64,000 nucleotides of DNA, taken from the NCBI GenBank assembly GCA_020226215.1, contig CM035233.1:70422831-70486830 (forward strand), given 5' to 3'. Below, one piece after another: positions 10,577 through 25,079 of this stretch (position 1 is the stretch's first letter; every line of letters starts with the position of its first letter). The DNA comes from Sindora glabra. Lineage: Eukaryota; Streptophyta; Magnoliopsida; Fabales; Fabaceae. The position numbers and the translations under genes were made by a program. The notes beneath the pieces are model-generated. The model worked only from the letters and a program-made list of their open reading frames with translations, did no database searches and was not told the origin of the DNA.

Positions 10577-11712
10577 TTTATGAATAATGTGAATTGAATA
10601 TATTATTATGTAGATTCAAGAATCAAATTTTATCTTTTGAATAATATTATATTTTGTAATGAATTATTCTGTATAAAAAATTACTATGAATCCTAAAATT
10701 ATTTCATAACTCTCAAATTAATTAATTTTGGGTTATTATTTTTTGGAATTTATATAAAGGATTTTTTAACATTTACTAGTTTTGGCGTTTTCTTCATAAA
10801 CATATGACTTTCAGTTCATATATAAAAAGAAGTTTGTATTTTAAAGTTTATATTAAATGAAATTTGTATATAACACTTTTTTATTCTCGTTTGGCATATA
10901 TATATATAGCTTTCCGTGTATATATATCTGGTTCAGTGTTGTGTATGTATATATACGTTTAAAAGTGATGTTTACTGTACGTGTTTTGGGGTTCAATTTT
11001 CGTATCCAAATGTTTAGCCTTCCCTTGTACGTACAAATATATAAAACGAATTTATTTATATTCTGACGTTCATATAAAGTGAACTATATATAATATACTT
11101 CCTAGCTCCGTTCGTAGTGGTTGAAATTTGTTTTATATATATATATATATATATATGCTTGGCTATCTGAATGTATATATATATAAAATAAATTTTATAT
11201 AAATTTTACTGGTTTTTGTTTAACATTCCATTTGATGCCTTTCATATATCTGTTTAGTTTGGCATATATGATTTATAAAATTATGAGTTCTTATCATTTA
11301 AATTCCAAATTTGTTTCAATTTAATAAAAAAAATATTGTATTGTTTTGGGCTCCACTCTCCAAACTAAATTTATTGGGGCTATTTTCAGATTTTTCTGGA
11401 ATTAAAATTATTTTAATTATTTTGCATATTTAATTTGAATGACTAATTGGTATTATTTTAGACTAAAACTTTACTATTATATTTCTGTATATTGGGCTTC
11501 CACATATATATATTTGTGGAAATTTTTTGATACTGTTTGGTCCATTAATTATTTTTTCATGTATATGTATGTTTAGGAAAATAATTTTAGAAAATTATTT
11601 AGGCTTATGTTATATTAGGAAATTTTATGTAATTGTAAGCCTACCTATCTTGGGCCCAATTATATAAAATTTTGTTTCTTCATAATAAAATGATAGTTAG
11701 ACTAAGAAAATT

Positions 11713-11930
11713 ATTATATTAATAATATTTTAATACCTTATCGGTATAATATTATTAATATAATTTGTTAGTGATAATATAAATGTAGGAATGTGTATTA
11801 TGTTTCTAAAATTTTCATCATCCTATCGGTATTAAAATTGTGATAAAAATTTTAGAAACATAATATTTAGTTCTTATATTAAATTATAAGGTCTTTAATG
11901 CCTTATCAATATTGGACCTTATAGTGTAAT
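11713..11930. repeat. three consecutive hairpins with a shared loop motif
   Basis: In the leader between primer site and gag, three inverted repeats follow each other. Hairpin 1 has stems 11713-11729 and 11748-11764. Hairpin 2 has stems 11798-11820 and 11841-11863 (one mismatch in 23). Hairpin 3 has a shorter stem around 11885-11893 and 11915-11923. Stems differ, but the loops share a related word: TAATACCTTATCGGTAT, TCCTATCGGTATTAAAA and TTTAATGCCTTATCAATATT. An RNA packaging or dimerisation role is possible but is inference. Confidence 0.75.
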
Positions 11931-12129
11931 ACTAAATTCGATTGAATAGTTTGCTGAGGAAAATTTCTAGCATGATTAAGGTTAAATATGCATTAACATT
12001 TTAAAATTTGTTTCCTTGGCTCCTTTATGTATATAATTAAATACAATAAGACACTTAATAGGATTAATTATGGGGATTTGGCTGAATCATTAAAGCTAGA
12101 TTTGGTAGCTCTAACCTTGACTTAGTAAT

Positions 12130-15100
12130 AAGGGAAATAAAATTTTAGATTAATGTTGAATTTATAGCAGATCAAAAGAATCATCATGAAAAGTAGACTC
12201 ACTCTAATAGAGTGTGTTTAATGGTAATAAAGTACATGATGGACAAAATAACAAGAAAGAGCATTCTTGAAACGATAAGTGTAAAAGAGTTCCATGATTC
12301 TGTAACTGAAAGGTATAAGATGTTTGATAAGGTTAAGAAAGGATAATATCTTTCATTGCTTGAGAAATCAATGTATAATAGTGTCAGCAGGGTGAGAGAA
12401 CACATTCTGATATTGGTTAACTATTAAAAAAAGCTAAAAACCATGCAAATTGATTTAGAAGAAAGTTATTTAACTTGGTGTGTACCAGAGCCTCTTTCAC
12501 CTCAATTTGACATTCTAAAAACCTCTTATAATACTTAGAAATTACAATGGACTATCAATGAGTTGATTTCTATTGTTACACAGGCAGAGGAAGACAATGA
12601 AAAAAAGGAAAGGCTCAGGTAATTATACATCTTATGGCACACGTTTAAATCATGGTGGAATGTCTAATAAGAAAAATGGCAAAGGACATCATAACTATGG
12701 AAGAAAGAAGGGTGAGAAAGGTGAATCTAATGGATAACAATGCTATGAACCTAATAAGGCCTAGTTCAAAGGTAATCACAAGTTTTGCAAGAAGTATGGA
12801 CATAAGAAAGTAAATTGTTTTAAATACAAGAAATAAGTTAAGAAGAAAAAGAAAAGTACTTGCTTAGCTTTAGTCTATTTTGAGTCAAACATTATTGATG
12901 TACCATCAAACTCTTGGTGGTTAGATATTGATGTGACTATTCATGTAACTAATTATTTTCAGACATTGATAAATTTGAGAAAATCAAATGAAGGAAAGTT
13001 AATTGTGAGACTTAGAAATGGAGATAGAGTTGAAATAAAGCACACAGGATTAGCGAAGTTAAAATTGAAGACTGGACATGAGCTTTTACTTAATAATGTA
13101 GTTTACATACCTTCCGTAAAAAGGAATTTAATTTCAATTGTTGTTTTAGATTCTATTGGATACTCTTGTTATTTTGGAAATTGAAAAGTAGAATTATTTT
13201 ATAAATTTTATATTATTGGTACTGGTTCTGTGTGTGATGACTTATATGGAGTTAATTTAAATTCTAATTTAGTAAATTGAATAGACTCTGTTGTGGGCAA
13301 CAAAAAGTGTAAAATTGATGAAAGATCTTTAATGTTGTGGTATAGATGATTAGGACATATTTCTGAAGAAAGAACTGGAAAACTTATGAAGGGACTTCTT
13401 GAATTTTGGAACATTTGTAAATTGCATTAAAGAAAAACTTACAGTTAGAGCTAGAAAGAGTAAGAGAAGCAGAAAGAATAATGTTTTATAACTAATCCAT
13501 ATTAACAGTAGTGGGTTTATTGCACTTAATACTATGGGAGGCTACAAATATTTCATCACATTTATTGATAATTACTCTAGATTTAGTTAGGTGGAGTTGC
13601 TTAATGATAAATTGGAATCACTAGAAGCCTTCAAATTATTCAAGGTGGTAGTTGAACTGAAACCAGAAAAATAGATAAAGTGCATTAATTTTGATAGAGG
13701 TTATGAGTATTATGGTAGGTATGATGAAACAGGAAGAAACCCTAGTCTTTTTGTGAGATACCTACAAGATTGTAGAATTCAAGCAATTTACACCATGCTT
13801 GGTACACTAGAACAAAATGAAATTGTAAAAAGGAGGAATAGAACTCTTATGGATATAGTGAGATGCATGCTAACACATGCTTTGTTGCCAATATTCTTAT
13901 AAGGTGATACATTGAGAACAATGATATATATTCTAAATCAAGTTCCTAGTAAGTCAATACCTAGGACCCCTTACAAACTATTATATAATAAGAAGCCTAG
14001 TTTATGGCATTTTTAAGCTTAGGGTTGTAAAGTTAAAGTAAGCCATATATTCCATCCACAAGGAAACTTGGTTCAAAAACTATTAGTGGATACTTCATTA
14101 GGTACTACAATGGTTCAAAAGGAAGTAGATTTTACTATCCAACTTATTCGACTAGAGTAATTGAGTCTGATTAAACTACCTTCTTTAAGGATGAGTTAGA
14201 TAGTAGAAGTCAAATACTACGTATTATGGATTTCTTTGAAGATAAAACAATTATTTTCTTAGCACCAATATTGGGAGAGTTATCTTTTATTACTCTACTA
14301 GTTAATCCAGGATAGCAAATGGCAGAAGATGTTAAGCTAGATGAAATAAATGAAAAAGAAATTCCATTAAGAAGATCTCGTGGAGTTCGCAGATTGACAA
14401 TTTCTAATGATTATTTTGTATATCTACAAGAGTATGAATATGATATTAATGATTATATTGATCCTATAACCTTTTCTTAAGCTATATCCAATTCAAAATG
14501 TTTTAATTGAATGAATGTTATGAAAGATAAGTTAGCTTTAATGCATAAAAATTAAGTGTAGGATCTAGTGGAGCTCCCTGTAAGTTGTAAGCCAGTCAGA
14601 TGCAAATGAGTCTTTAAGACTAAGAGGGGTGCTTGAGGTGAAGTTGAAAGATACAAGATTACATTGGTAGCTAAAGGCTACACCCAAAAAGAAGGAATAG
14701 ATTATAAACAAACTTTTTCACTAATTTCAATTGAAGACTCATTCTGTGTTATTATGGCTTTGGTGGCTCATTCTAATTTAGAGCTGCATCAGATGAATAT
14801 GAAAATAGCTTTCTTGAATAGTGATCTAATAAAGACTATTTATATAAACCAGTCATATAGTTTTTAAAAGAAAGGAAGGGAGCACCTTGTGTCTTAACTT
14901 AAAAAGTTCATTTATGGCTTAAAACAAGCTTTTACATAGTGGTACCTCAAGTTTGATAAGGTAGTGACTTCTCTTGGGTTCAAGGAGAATGCAGTTAACC
15001 AATGTATTTATATATTGATGAATGCAGGCAATTTTGTTATTCTAGTGCTATACATGGATGATATTATCCTTACAAGCAATGATATGAACCTACTAACTGA

Positions 15101-16036
15101 GATAAAACAAATGATATCCAAACATTTTGATATGAAAGATTTTAAAAATGCTTCTTATATTTTGGGGATAAAGATTCATCGTGACAAATCCTAGGATTTG
15201 CTTGGTTTGTCTTAGCAGAATATTGAGAAAATATTGAAGAGGTTCAATATGTCAACCTATTCTCAAGTTTCCACACCCATTTCAAAAAGAATTTTTTTTT
15301 AAGTCCCAATGTATTTAAAATGACGTTAAAATAGAAAGAATAAAAAATATCCTATATGTGTTAATTGTCAATAACCTGATGTATACTTAAGTATGTACAC
15401 CCTGATATAGCTTATGTTATTTATGTACCAGGGAGATACTTGAGTAATCTTGATCAAAGATATTAGATTGTTGTAAAGAGAGTCATAAGGTATCTTCAAG
15501 GTATAAAAGATTACGTGTTAACATATAAGAAATTAGGAGATCTCATAATTACAAGTTACTTGAATTCAAATTTTGCTAGTTGTCTAAATGATTATAAAGC
15601 TATATTTGGATACATTTTTATGATGGTAGGAGGAGTTATGTCATGGAAAAGTATTAAGTAGTCCTTAATAGTAACCTCCATTATGGAAATAGAATATGTC
15701 ACGTGTTATAAAGCCATTTGTACTGCTATATGGTTAAGGAATTTTATGGCTAATTTTAGGATTATTAAGAGTATCTTAAGACTCTTGACCATCTATTATG
15801 ATAATATTGTTACTGTAAACTTCTCTCATTATAATAAAAGTTATACTCATACAAAGCATTTTGATATAAAATACCAATTTGTGCGAGAGAAGGTATATAA
15901 GCGTATTAAATGTATTGAATATATTTCCACAGATCGTATGTCTATGAATCCACTGACCAAACGCTTAGTGATAGGGGTATATCATAATCATGTAATCAAT
16001 ATTAGATTAGCTAAATCTTTTAATGTATTAGGTTAG
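12130..16036 (+). pseudogene. copia gag-pol polyprotein, decayed
   Basis: The gag region (about 12180-12850) reads in pieces such as VREHILILVNY and a remnant of the zinc knuckle. The protease/pre-integrase piece at 12905-13184 reads SNSWWLDIDVTIHVTN, so the catalytic DSG is changed to DID, followed by LLLNNVVYIPSVKRNLISI. Integrase remnants span about 13400-14100. Reverse transcriptase includes VAKGYTQKEGIDYKQTFS (from 14664) and VLYMDDIILTSND (from 15046), keeping the YMDD active site. RNase H follows at 15683-16036 (HTKHFDIKYQFVREKV). Many in-frame stops, for example at 13182, 14865 and 15192, make it non-functional. Confidence 0.9.
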
Positions 16037-16497
16037 TAGTAGGACTATAATATAAATTATTTTCTCGAGATATATGTAAATGAAATATTCATAATAAAAT
16101 ATTCATATTTTTGTCATATATTATGCATATTTTTGTTATGATATATTTATAGAAATATTTAGATCCTATCTCAATATTGTGATGAAAACAATGATTCTCA
16201 TTTAGTATCTTGGGTCGATGTTTCAACCCAGTGTGTAAAAATTTACATATAATTATCACAATTTTTTTATTTAAATCTTATTAAGTACAAACTTGTTATG
16301 TGTATTCCTATCAAATAATTTATATGGTCAACAGGGTATAAGTGTACAATATATATATTTTATTGATATCTTTATCAGATATTGTATTTTATATTATTGG
16401 ATATTCATGATCTCAATTTAGATTAATGGGTATAAAGATGCTATATTTTTCTTTTATATCTTATTAAAGTGGTTACTATTATTAAATTATATGGTCC

Positions 16498-16508
16498 AAG
16501 GGCAGGAT
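16498..16508 (+). other. polypurine tract of the first copia element
   Basis: AAGGGCAGGAT lies directly before the TGTTG start of the 3' LTR, in the position and with the sequence type of the plus-strand primer in plant copia elements. Confidence 0.75.
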
Positions 16509-16974
16509 TGTTGAATTTTTTATTTGTGAACCTATTAATTTAATAATAAAATAAGATGTAAAAAAGTTTAATCTAATATTAAAGTGATTAAATAATTTAA
16601 GTCCATTAGTAATCTAACCTAATTAATGTGATAATAAATGATTTTCGATGATAAATTAACCCACAAATGTTATTAATATAAATAAAGATAGTTACTTTTA
16701 AATCTTATAATTGATTCTATATACTTTCCTTCCATTAATGCCAGAAAATCTCCTCAGTCAAATTTTCATCTAAAATTTCTAGGAGTAGCAAATTTTTATT
16801 AAAATTTTTAATCAAAATCGATCGCGAATAGTTCGTAAACTATAATAAATTCTAATTTTATCTTTACTTATAATAGATTCATCAAGTAATAATAAATCTT
16901 TTTCTATGCTTAATATTATTCTTTTTATATAATTCGATTTGGAAATATTATTTTTATAAAATTTGATTTTAACA
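16509..16974 (+). repeat. 3' LTR of the first copia element
   Basis: This is the 466-bp unduplicated LTR, TGTTGAATTTTTTATTTGTG to TTTGATTTTAACA. It is collinear with the 5' LTR apart from that LTR's duplicated segment. The GTTGA target duplication follows at once. Confidence 0.92.
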
Positions 16975-17190
16975 GTTGAATAGTTCACGATGTGCACAGA
17001 TTGTTCGCACATTATGATTTTATGATGTGTTGGATTTTTATATCAAATTTCTCATACCTTACTTAATTTCATATGAAATATGTGTTGTCATAATTTAAAA
17101 GTAGTATAATCAGTATTATACGTTTATCATTTGAACTGACATGGATGCATCCGAAGGAGAAGATTTTTAGTATTATATTAATATGTGAAA

Positions 17191-17365
17191 ATTTTAATAT
17201 TATTTTTATATAAATATTATTAATTATATTATTTTCTAATTTAATAATTTAATTTGATTAAAAATTATTTATTTTTAATAAAAAATTAATTAATTTTTTA
17301 AAATTAAATTATTAAATTAAAAAATCATATATTTAACAATATTTATATGAAAGTAACATTAAATT
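17191..17365. repeat. foldback repeat (MITE-like)
   Basis: Two arms of about 65 bp (17191-17255 and 17301-17365) are inverted copies with a 45-base AT-rich loop. The inner arms AATTTAATAATTTAATTT and AAATTAAATTATTAAATT pair almost perfectly, and the outer arms are more diverged. No coding content. Confidence 0.7.
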
Positions 17366-20300
17366 ATTAATGTTATCGTAAGCTTATGAATTTTTTCTAC
17401 CATGAGAGTGAATTGGGTTTAATGTTTTATCGATTTTTCAAAACCCATTTTCAAAAGTTGTTTTCAACTTCAAATTCACTTTTCCCATTTCAATTACACT
17501 TAGATTTGCAAATAATCTTCATAGCAAAACAAATTAAGTTTTATTATTGAACGAAATTGAATTAGATCATTTGAAACATATCAAAAACATATTTTCACTA
17601 TAAAGTTTTGAAACTTAGTTTTAAAATATGGAAAATTTTGGAATAACATTTTATCAATAATTTCTATACGCAAATGTTCTTTAAATTGATTTTTGAAATA
17701 CGGGCTAAATTCAAACTATTCTAACACTTGCAAAATTTATGATCTGCGCCTAATCAAAATCTTTCATAAACTTGCAAAATTCCATTAAGAAAATAAACAC
17801 AATTAACCATGTTCGACATATTTGTTAGTGTCAAAATATAATAACACGAAAAATAGATGCTAATGTCAACACCCTTATGTCTTCAGGTAATTGTGGGTAT
17901 ATAATTTATGCAGCAATCCTCATTTTAATTGTTTTAGAAAAAGAACATAAATGCAGGAAAGAAGGAAAGAAACTATGTAATTGCACAAATGACCAAAGTT
18001 AGTGGATATTAATCACAAGAGGTCGCTAAAATTAAGGTCCTCCTCTATTGTAGACAACATGTTGAAGATAACACATTGGTAACGAATGAATGATAAATAG
18101 CCATCAGCGTCCGATAGTGATGATTAAAAAGAAAAAAAGAAAAAGTTGATATTGCTGGTGGTCATGAAGATTGATGCATTGATGTGATAAGTTATAAATG
18201 ATAGGGACGATGAAAAATTTTTTTTTTTTAGTAAAGTATACTGCCATTCCATAATCTATATGCTTTATTAAAGTAATGCAAATCTCTCAACTAATTTCAT
18301 TATTTTCATTGACCTTTATTAAAACCAAAAACACTATATAAAATTTAAATTTAAATAATAAAATTAAACACCGTTAAGTCAATTGTTTCAATTCTATGTT
18401 CAATACATCATTCTTAAAATGCCTTTTTAGAGGTTGCAATATTGTTTGGAGGACAAAATCGTCCGTAAATATTACCACTTTTATTATTAAAAAAAATTTA
18501 AACATTATTTTCAACTAATAAAAGATTAGAAATTTAGAAAATAAAAATCTTATTATTTAGTCACAAATAAATGGGCATCAACCCATAATATGATTAGATT
18601 CCAGGCAAAAATCGCTCGTTCTTTCTTTTATCTTAACAGCACCAGCAAAATTTATATTCATAAAGTAAGATAATTAAGAAAATAATTCTTAAAAATTAAG
18701 AACTACCAGTATGAAATGAAGAAAGAATGCAGAGGTTATCAGTTATCAATGAGATTTTTTCGACTAACTCTTCTTCTGTTTTTGTCCGTTCACAACTTTA
18801 TTGAAGGTTGTAGTTAATGGTTGAGATGGGTATACAGAGTCGTCATCATAAATATCATGAAGCCAACTCTTTGATTGATTTTGTTGCCAAAAATGTTTTA
18901 TTTTTAAGTAATGAACTTCTTATTATATATATATATATTTCTTAATTTAAAAAAAAAAGAATGCATAGGCATACATAACAAAGAGAAATACAACCTTTTT
19001 TTATTTTACAATTATTCTCAAAATCACACCTTACTTATGTTTTTTCCATAAGGTTTGAGATTATTTTAGTTGATTGATTTGGTCAATTAATTATTTTAGA
19101 TATATATTTAATAAATAATCAATTCAATTAGTTTATTGACTTCTAATTAACTAATTTGAAAAGGCTGCTATTTAAATAAATGATTCGTTAATTTAGATAT
19201 ATATAATAATAATTTTTTCACTCGTTATTTTATTAAAAGTGTTAATAAAAAGAGTTAAACTCGTATTTATTAGCTCGTACTTATCTACTATGCTATTATA
19301 TGTTCTTAATTATATATATAATAATTTAATATATATTACAATAAAATAATTTTATGTATAAAATAAATGATTTATATAATAAAATTAATAATTTAATAAA
19401 ATATTTTTTAATATGTTGATAAATTTTTATATAATAATTTAATAAATTTAAACTCTATAAAAATTAATAAGATTAATTTAGAGTAAAATACAGTAACCAC
19501 TCTTGAATTTTATTAAAATTATATGTACCTATCCATTAATTTTAAAACTTAGATAGATCTCTCTTAAAATATAAAATAATGCTAAATTTAAATTCAAATT
19601 AAATTTTTTAATAAAATAATGAAAATTTAATTATAGAATCAAATCAAATAATATATTTTTATATGTATAAAACATTTTGATTTCATTAAAACTAAGACAG
19701 TTCATCTTTATTATAACTCCTTTTGTATGAGAATATTTTGTAAGATATTAAATTAAAAATTTGTTGAGAATGTGAATTTTTTTAAATATATATTTTCAGA
19801 AAATCTTTGATCAAGCATTGAAATTTATTTATTTTTATAACATGAAATATTGTTTTTTAAAATATGAGAAGGATTTTGCAATTAAAGGCTTCAGTCAAAT
19901 ATACAGGGCTGAAATTGAAATTAGAATGAAATAAATTGGTAAAACGATGAAAGAACGGACGATCTTAATTATCTGGTATACCAATTTTCAATTATACTAA
20001 TTATAATGTTGAAATTCACGATGGATTAAGACAGCCATCGCGAGTGGTGGGGCCGACAATACCATGATTGTCATTCTGATTAATAATGAATAAATACATC
20101 TTTCATTTCACGATTGTAAACTTATAATAATGATGGAAGAACTTGCTTTTTACCATTGGCAGATGAAGCCAAGCCAAGTCACTATTTGTTCTTGCATCAT
20201 TTTCTGAACTTCTTAACCTATGAATTATGCCTTTTCGATTAGGTTCAAACGAATCACATGTCCATCGTCTTGCAAAATTGGTGAAGGTTGTTTCCACTGT

Positions 20301-21546
20301 TGTTGACGTACAATTGAATTCATCTTCATACCGTTTAGTAATATTATTAATTAATATACCAGAAAAAAACTATATTTTACCTACGTATAACTTTATCTAT
20401 TATCTCTTAATTCACATGTAATTTATTTATTATCTTAATTTAATCAAAAGCAATCCTCCCAAGAAGAGAAAAAGAAATTTTAAAATTCCTTTTATTTTGA
20501 TAGAAAATATGAAATTATTTTCTTTTTTCACTATAATTTTAAGGGTCATTTTTTTAATTATAAAATATAAAAACACATAATAGTTCTTTATTTATATACA
20601 AAGAGATGATTTTTTTAATAAAAATTTCTTTCAAAAAACAAATAAAACCTAAATCCATAGGAGATTTCTTATCTAAAATTTGCTTCACAGATGATAAATA
20701 AAATTGGTGCTTTTATGTTTATGCATTTCTCTCCTTTACCTAAGAATTATATTATGAAAATTTAATGGATTTACTTTTTCATTTGTCACCATTTCAACTA
20801 TTGATCAAAATACAGAGATCAGATTTATAAATTTATTACTTGATGATTCTTGTTATCTATATTGTGCAATATCTTGTTAGAGGAAACCAGGAAGAATGAA
20901 TAAATTTTTTCTAAATTAAATATATACAAAGAGATTGAAAATTGTTAAATTTGACCCAAATTTTAATTGTAATTAGTTTGTAATTATTTTGTGTTATAAC
21001 TTGTCTTTTTATTCAACTTAAACTTTTGTATCAAAGTAGGATTGATATTTCTTGTCAAATAAGTATTTTTGAGTTGTAAATATTTGTATTAATTAAAAGT
21101 TTGAAATATAAAAAAAATATAACGTGAGTGATTATAAAAATTATACAAGAATCCTCGTAGAGGTTTGGGAAAGATACAAGGATAGAGGTTAGGAAATTGT
21201 AGAGTTATAGTAGAAAACTTTCACTTGTACTGTCTTATAATTTTTTTAATAGTATAGTAAATATTTTTTGCATTTTTTCCCTAAAATTTAGAGTTTTTCA
21301 AGTTAACTTTTCTTATACATTATTGTACTACTCTAATTAATTTGATTGTCTAATGCTTATATATTTAGAGAAGAGATAATTTTTCCAACAACAAAAATCA
21401 ACCATTTCTTTCTTTTATTATTTCTAATCCAATGATCCCTTATAATAAAAGTATACAATGTTTATATTTGCTATAGTGTTTTTGGAATTTTAAGACTCGA
21501 GGTGTGACATGACAAATGTAAGAGTTATTAGAATGAGATTTTTTTA

Positions 21547-21549
<3 letters not shown>

Positions 21550-21603
<54 letters not shown>
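21550..21603. repeat. (TA)n microsatellite
   Basis: About 27 uninterrupted TA dinucleotides. A second, shorter run lies at 21695-21721. Confidence 0.97.
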
Positions 21604-21606
<3 letters not shown>

Positions 21607-21690
21607 CAAATAATATTAATATAGTCATGCTATTTTGAATTTTGAAATTTTGAGAGCATTGTATAATTAAATTACAAGATTTGATGCATC

Positions 21691-21721
<31 letters not shown>

Positions 21722-22603
21722 ATATGTATTTACTTTTTAAAAAAATACAAATTACCAATAACAACTTTAGAATGATTGAATTTCATTTACACCCTTTGTT
21801 TTTGCCTTGGTAACTTAGATTCTGCCATCAGCAACACACCAAAAGTTGGACCACATACAAACAAAAAAGGTCATATGATTAGCATATGCCTCTTTTTCCT
21901 ATGGCCTTACGTGTCATAATTTAATTGGTTATTATTATTGAATAAAATTAATAAATTACATAAAAGCAATTTAATTACGCATCAGCATTAGATGAAAAAG
22001 GTTTAATTGGTCATTATTTTATCCCCAAATTTCTTCACTCTAAAAATTTCCTTTCTTTTTCGTTCTTTAGTTGGCGTTCTTTCTCATCCTCAACGGGGAG
22101 GTTTCAAACCATTTGCAAAGAATTAATAACAAACAAAGCAATGGTGAAACCATGATACTCCGATAAAAACTAACTTGCAAATACTGCATATATGTCAGGA
22201 TGCTTGAAAATTAGTTATTCAAACACTGATATATTCAAATCCAAAATTGAAGAGGTCTCATCTTTTGAACCGTTTGGAAAGTAAAGCTGTAGGAAAATTG
22301 CAAGATTTGATTGGAAAATTTGACTCCAACTGCATGTTTCTTTGTTTAATTTTTTTTATGCCTTCTAGCAATACCTTGAAACTTCCATATAGAAACTCTT
22401 TTGCCACTCTTACAAAAATGTGTCCTTAATTTTCCATGCTCCATCGATGTACAACAACAACAAGGGAAAAAAAAAATCTTCATTGACCTTCCTGAATCAA
22501 CATCAAAGCATAAGTCACGAGTATGTGACAAAATTTGCATTTGTTTAGATACTTATTTTTTATATTTCCCTTAAAAATTTTACATGGTTCAAGTTAAATG
22601 GCC

Positions 22604-22812
22604 AAAAAAGAATATTAGGCTTGCTTTGTTTTGTGAAAAAATTAAACACAATAAAAGAAATATAAAAGAAACTAGCATATTTTATTTTGCTTTCATCCAA
22701 ACTTTTATCATCATCATAAATACTATTACTAATTTTAAGTAAAAAGAATATTAGGCTTGCTTTATTTTGTGAGGAAATTGAGCATAATAAAAGAAATATA
22801 AAAAAGTTTACT
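22604..22812. repeat. direct repeat pair of ~72 bp
   Basis: AAAAAGAATATTAGGCTTGC with its following AAATTAAACACAATAAAAG stretch (22604-22675) recurs at 22740-22812 with a few substitutions, 136 bp apart in the same orientation. Non-coding. Confidence 0.8.
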
Positions 22813-25079
22813 ATATGGAACAATTGTTTGTATGTAGTGAACTTGTGCTCATATTTTTGAGATGTATCATGATTTCTTAAACTTCATATGATTAATAAAG
22901 AATTTCATACACTACCTTTTGAAACTACATTTAGTATCAAACTTGCATCTAACATCGTGAACTTCAATATTGAGGATAATAAGTGCATCAAGGAAATAGT
23001 TTCACATTTGGTAAGAATAAAAATTTGGAAGACAACAGAAGCAACAAATGGTTGAATTTCCGGCCATTAAATAAGCACAAATATACTACCCAAACTTCAA
23101 TTCCATTGGCAAATTCTATTAACAAAATAAATTCACATGTGTATGACCTGAAAAAAGCCTTGTCCATTTAAAAAAACCCTCCAAAATAGTATTATGTTTC
23201 AAATATTTCTAGAACCTAAAATGCATTCAACCGTGCAAAGTATTATTGCTATGTAAAATTTTATTTATATTATTTTCTCCTATTTCATACTTTTTAATAT
23301 GTTACATATGCTTAATTTTATAGAATTAGTCTTGTTATATAATTTAAAATTAGTTTTACAATAATTTGAATTATTTAGTTAATGTTAAATATTTATATTA
23401 TTTTAGATTTTTAATTATGTCTTAAGTTTCAGACATCAAATTGGGGTGATTTTTATATTATTAGAAAGCTTATAGAAAACTCTACAACTTCTATATTTTA
23501 GTCAAAGATTAATTTGGACTTCTAAAAGGTCTAATTTAATAAAGAAATTAAAGTCTTATTTCTATCTTAGTTGAGTCAGTTTCGATTTTTAGGTTATGTT
23601 TGGAGCTCAAAAAGTCTAATTAATATGAAACTTGTGCCTACAGCTTTCTAGGACCTGGTCCTATAACTTTTATATTTATGATTTATTGAAACTATATAGT
23701 TTTATTAGTCTTACATTGAATGAAAATCAAACCTATAAAATTTCATTATTGCAACTCTTTTAGTACATTATTTTGTAAAATAAGTTTTAGGTTTTAAAAA
23801 TTAGCAAGGTCCTATTCTTTGTAATCGTGACAAGCATAGGATTCAAATCTATTAGGTCTTAATGGTTTTCAAATTAGAGATAGGAGGCAAGAACACAACA
23901 CACTTCAAATACTACAAAATTCAGTAAAGATAACTTTTTCTTTTCTTCAAGACTTTTATTTTTTAGCTACGGAGAGCTAAATTTTTTGTTCATTTAAGGA
24001 TTTTGAGATTCATCTTTATTAGATTATGATATTCTAATTTGTAATATTGACTTCTGTTAATTATTTTTTTTCTCATTCTTTATGCTAATTGTTTAAAATT
24101 GCATATATTGAATGTTGATTTGATATAATTATTGTTTAACCTTGCGATTTCTAATTTTTATCTATTTTTATATTAAATTATAGTTAGTTTATGTGAGGAT
24201 AAAGGCTTAAGAGATTCAATTAGAGGTTTTTGATTAATTCTCTCAATTCAGCTGAATTCTACTTTTATATTAATTTTAATCTGGCTTTATAGGAATTATA
24301 GTAATTATTTAATTTTGCTAATTTTAATTGATTAAATTTTAAATAGTTACCTAATATAGAATTTATGAATTATTACAAGAGTTTCAAATAATTTAAGATT
24401 GAAAAATTAATTAGAATGATAAAATATTTTATAATTTATTATTAATCTACATTAAGAGCTCTTAAATCATTAGATTAACTATTTTACTATGTTGATTTTC
24501 TTTCTTACCATTTTACTTCTATATTTTGTTTTATTTTATGCATTTATTTTAATTTTAAATCAAAACCTCATAATTTGATTATGTGTTCTATTTTGCATCT
24601 TGCATACTATTTGAATCTATCTATATTTTGTGTGCATTCTATCTACATTTTCTATTTTACTCCTATTTACATTTATTCTTTCTATTTTTAGTGTATATAG
24701 AGCTTAAAGAATTAGTTAATCATTGTTAATAAATCATTTGGAAAGAATATATCAAGGGATCACTAAGATATGACCTGGTTTGTCATCTTATATTATATTA
24801 CCATTAGTAAGCCAATTATAATCAATTTAGAGTGTTGTGATGCACATGTCACTCATCCTTTTTTTTTTTTTTTGCCTTTTTACTAAACTATTCAAGGACT
24901 TTGGCTTAACAACTTTCTTAACAAATGTAGACTATGCACTATGGTATGGTTAACTAGTTTAGATGGATATACTTCTTTGAAAATAATTTTCATAGAGTTT
25001 GGCACCTTTTATGGTTTACTTCTCTGAATTCCATTAAACTATTGAATAAAGATGAAAAATATGTTAAATGCATATCAAT

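Larger units (their letters stand above)
9797..16974 (+). mobile_element. Ty1/copia LTR retrotransposon, complete but inactive
   Basis: The element runs 7,178 bp between LTRs that start TGTTG and end AACA. It is flanked by a perfect 5-bp target duplication GTTGA (9792-9796 and 16975-16979). Internal order is LTR, primer binding site, long leader, gag, protease, integrase, reverse transcriptase, RNase H, polypurine tract, LTR, which is the copia order. All coding domains are broken by stops and frameshifts, and the two LTRs differ at many positions, so the insertion is old. Confidence 0.93.
16980..25079. other. gene-free AT-rich region
   Basis: About 8 kb with no recognisable gene. Short open frames (20103-20297, 20227-20421, 22247-22429, 22346-22540, 22560-22823, 22983-23171) show no domain motifs. 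Text from about 23290 to 24420 has the texture of a decayed retroelement leader or LTR but could not be classified. A run of about 16 T lies near 24860-24875. Confidence 0.5.

Noticed and set aside
20103..20421. Overlapping opposite-strand frames of 64 residues
   Set aside because: Both use the same less AT-rich patch; neither shows a domain or gene context.
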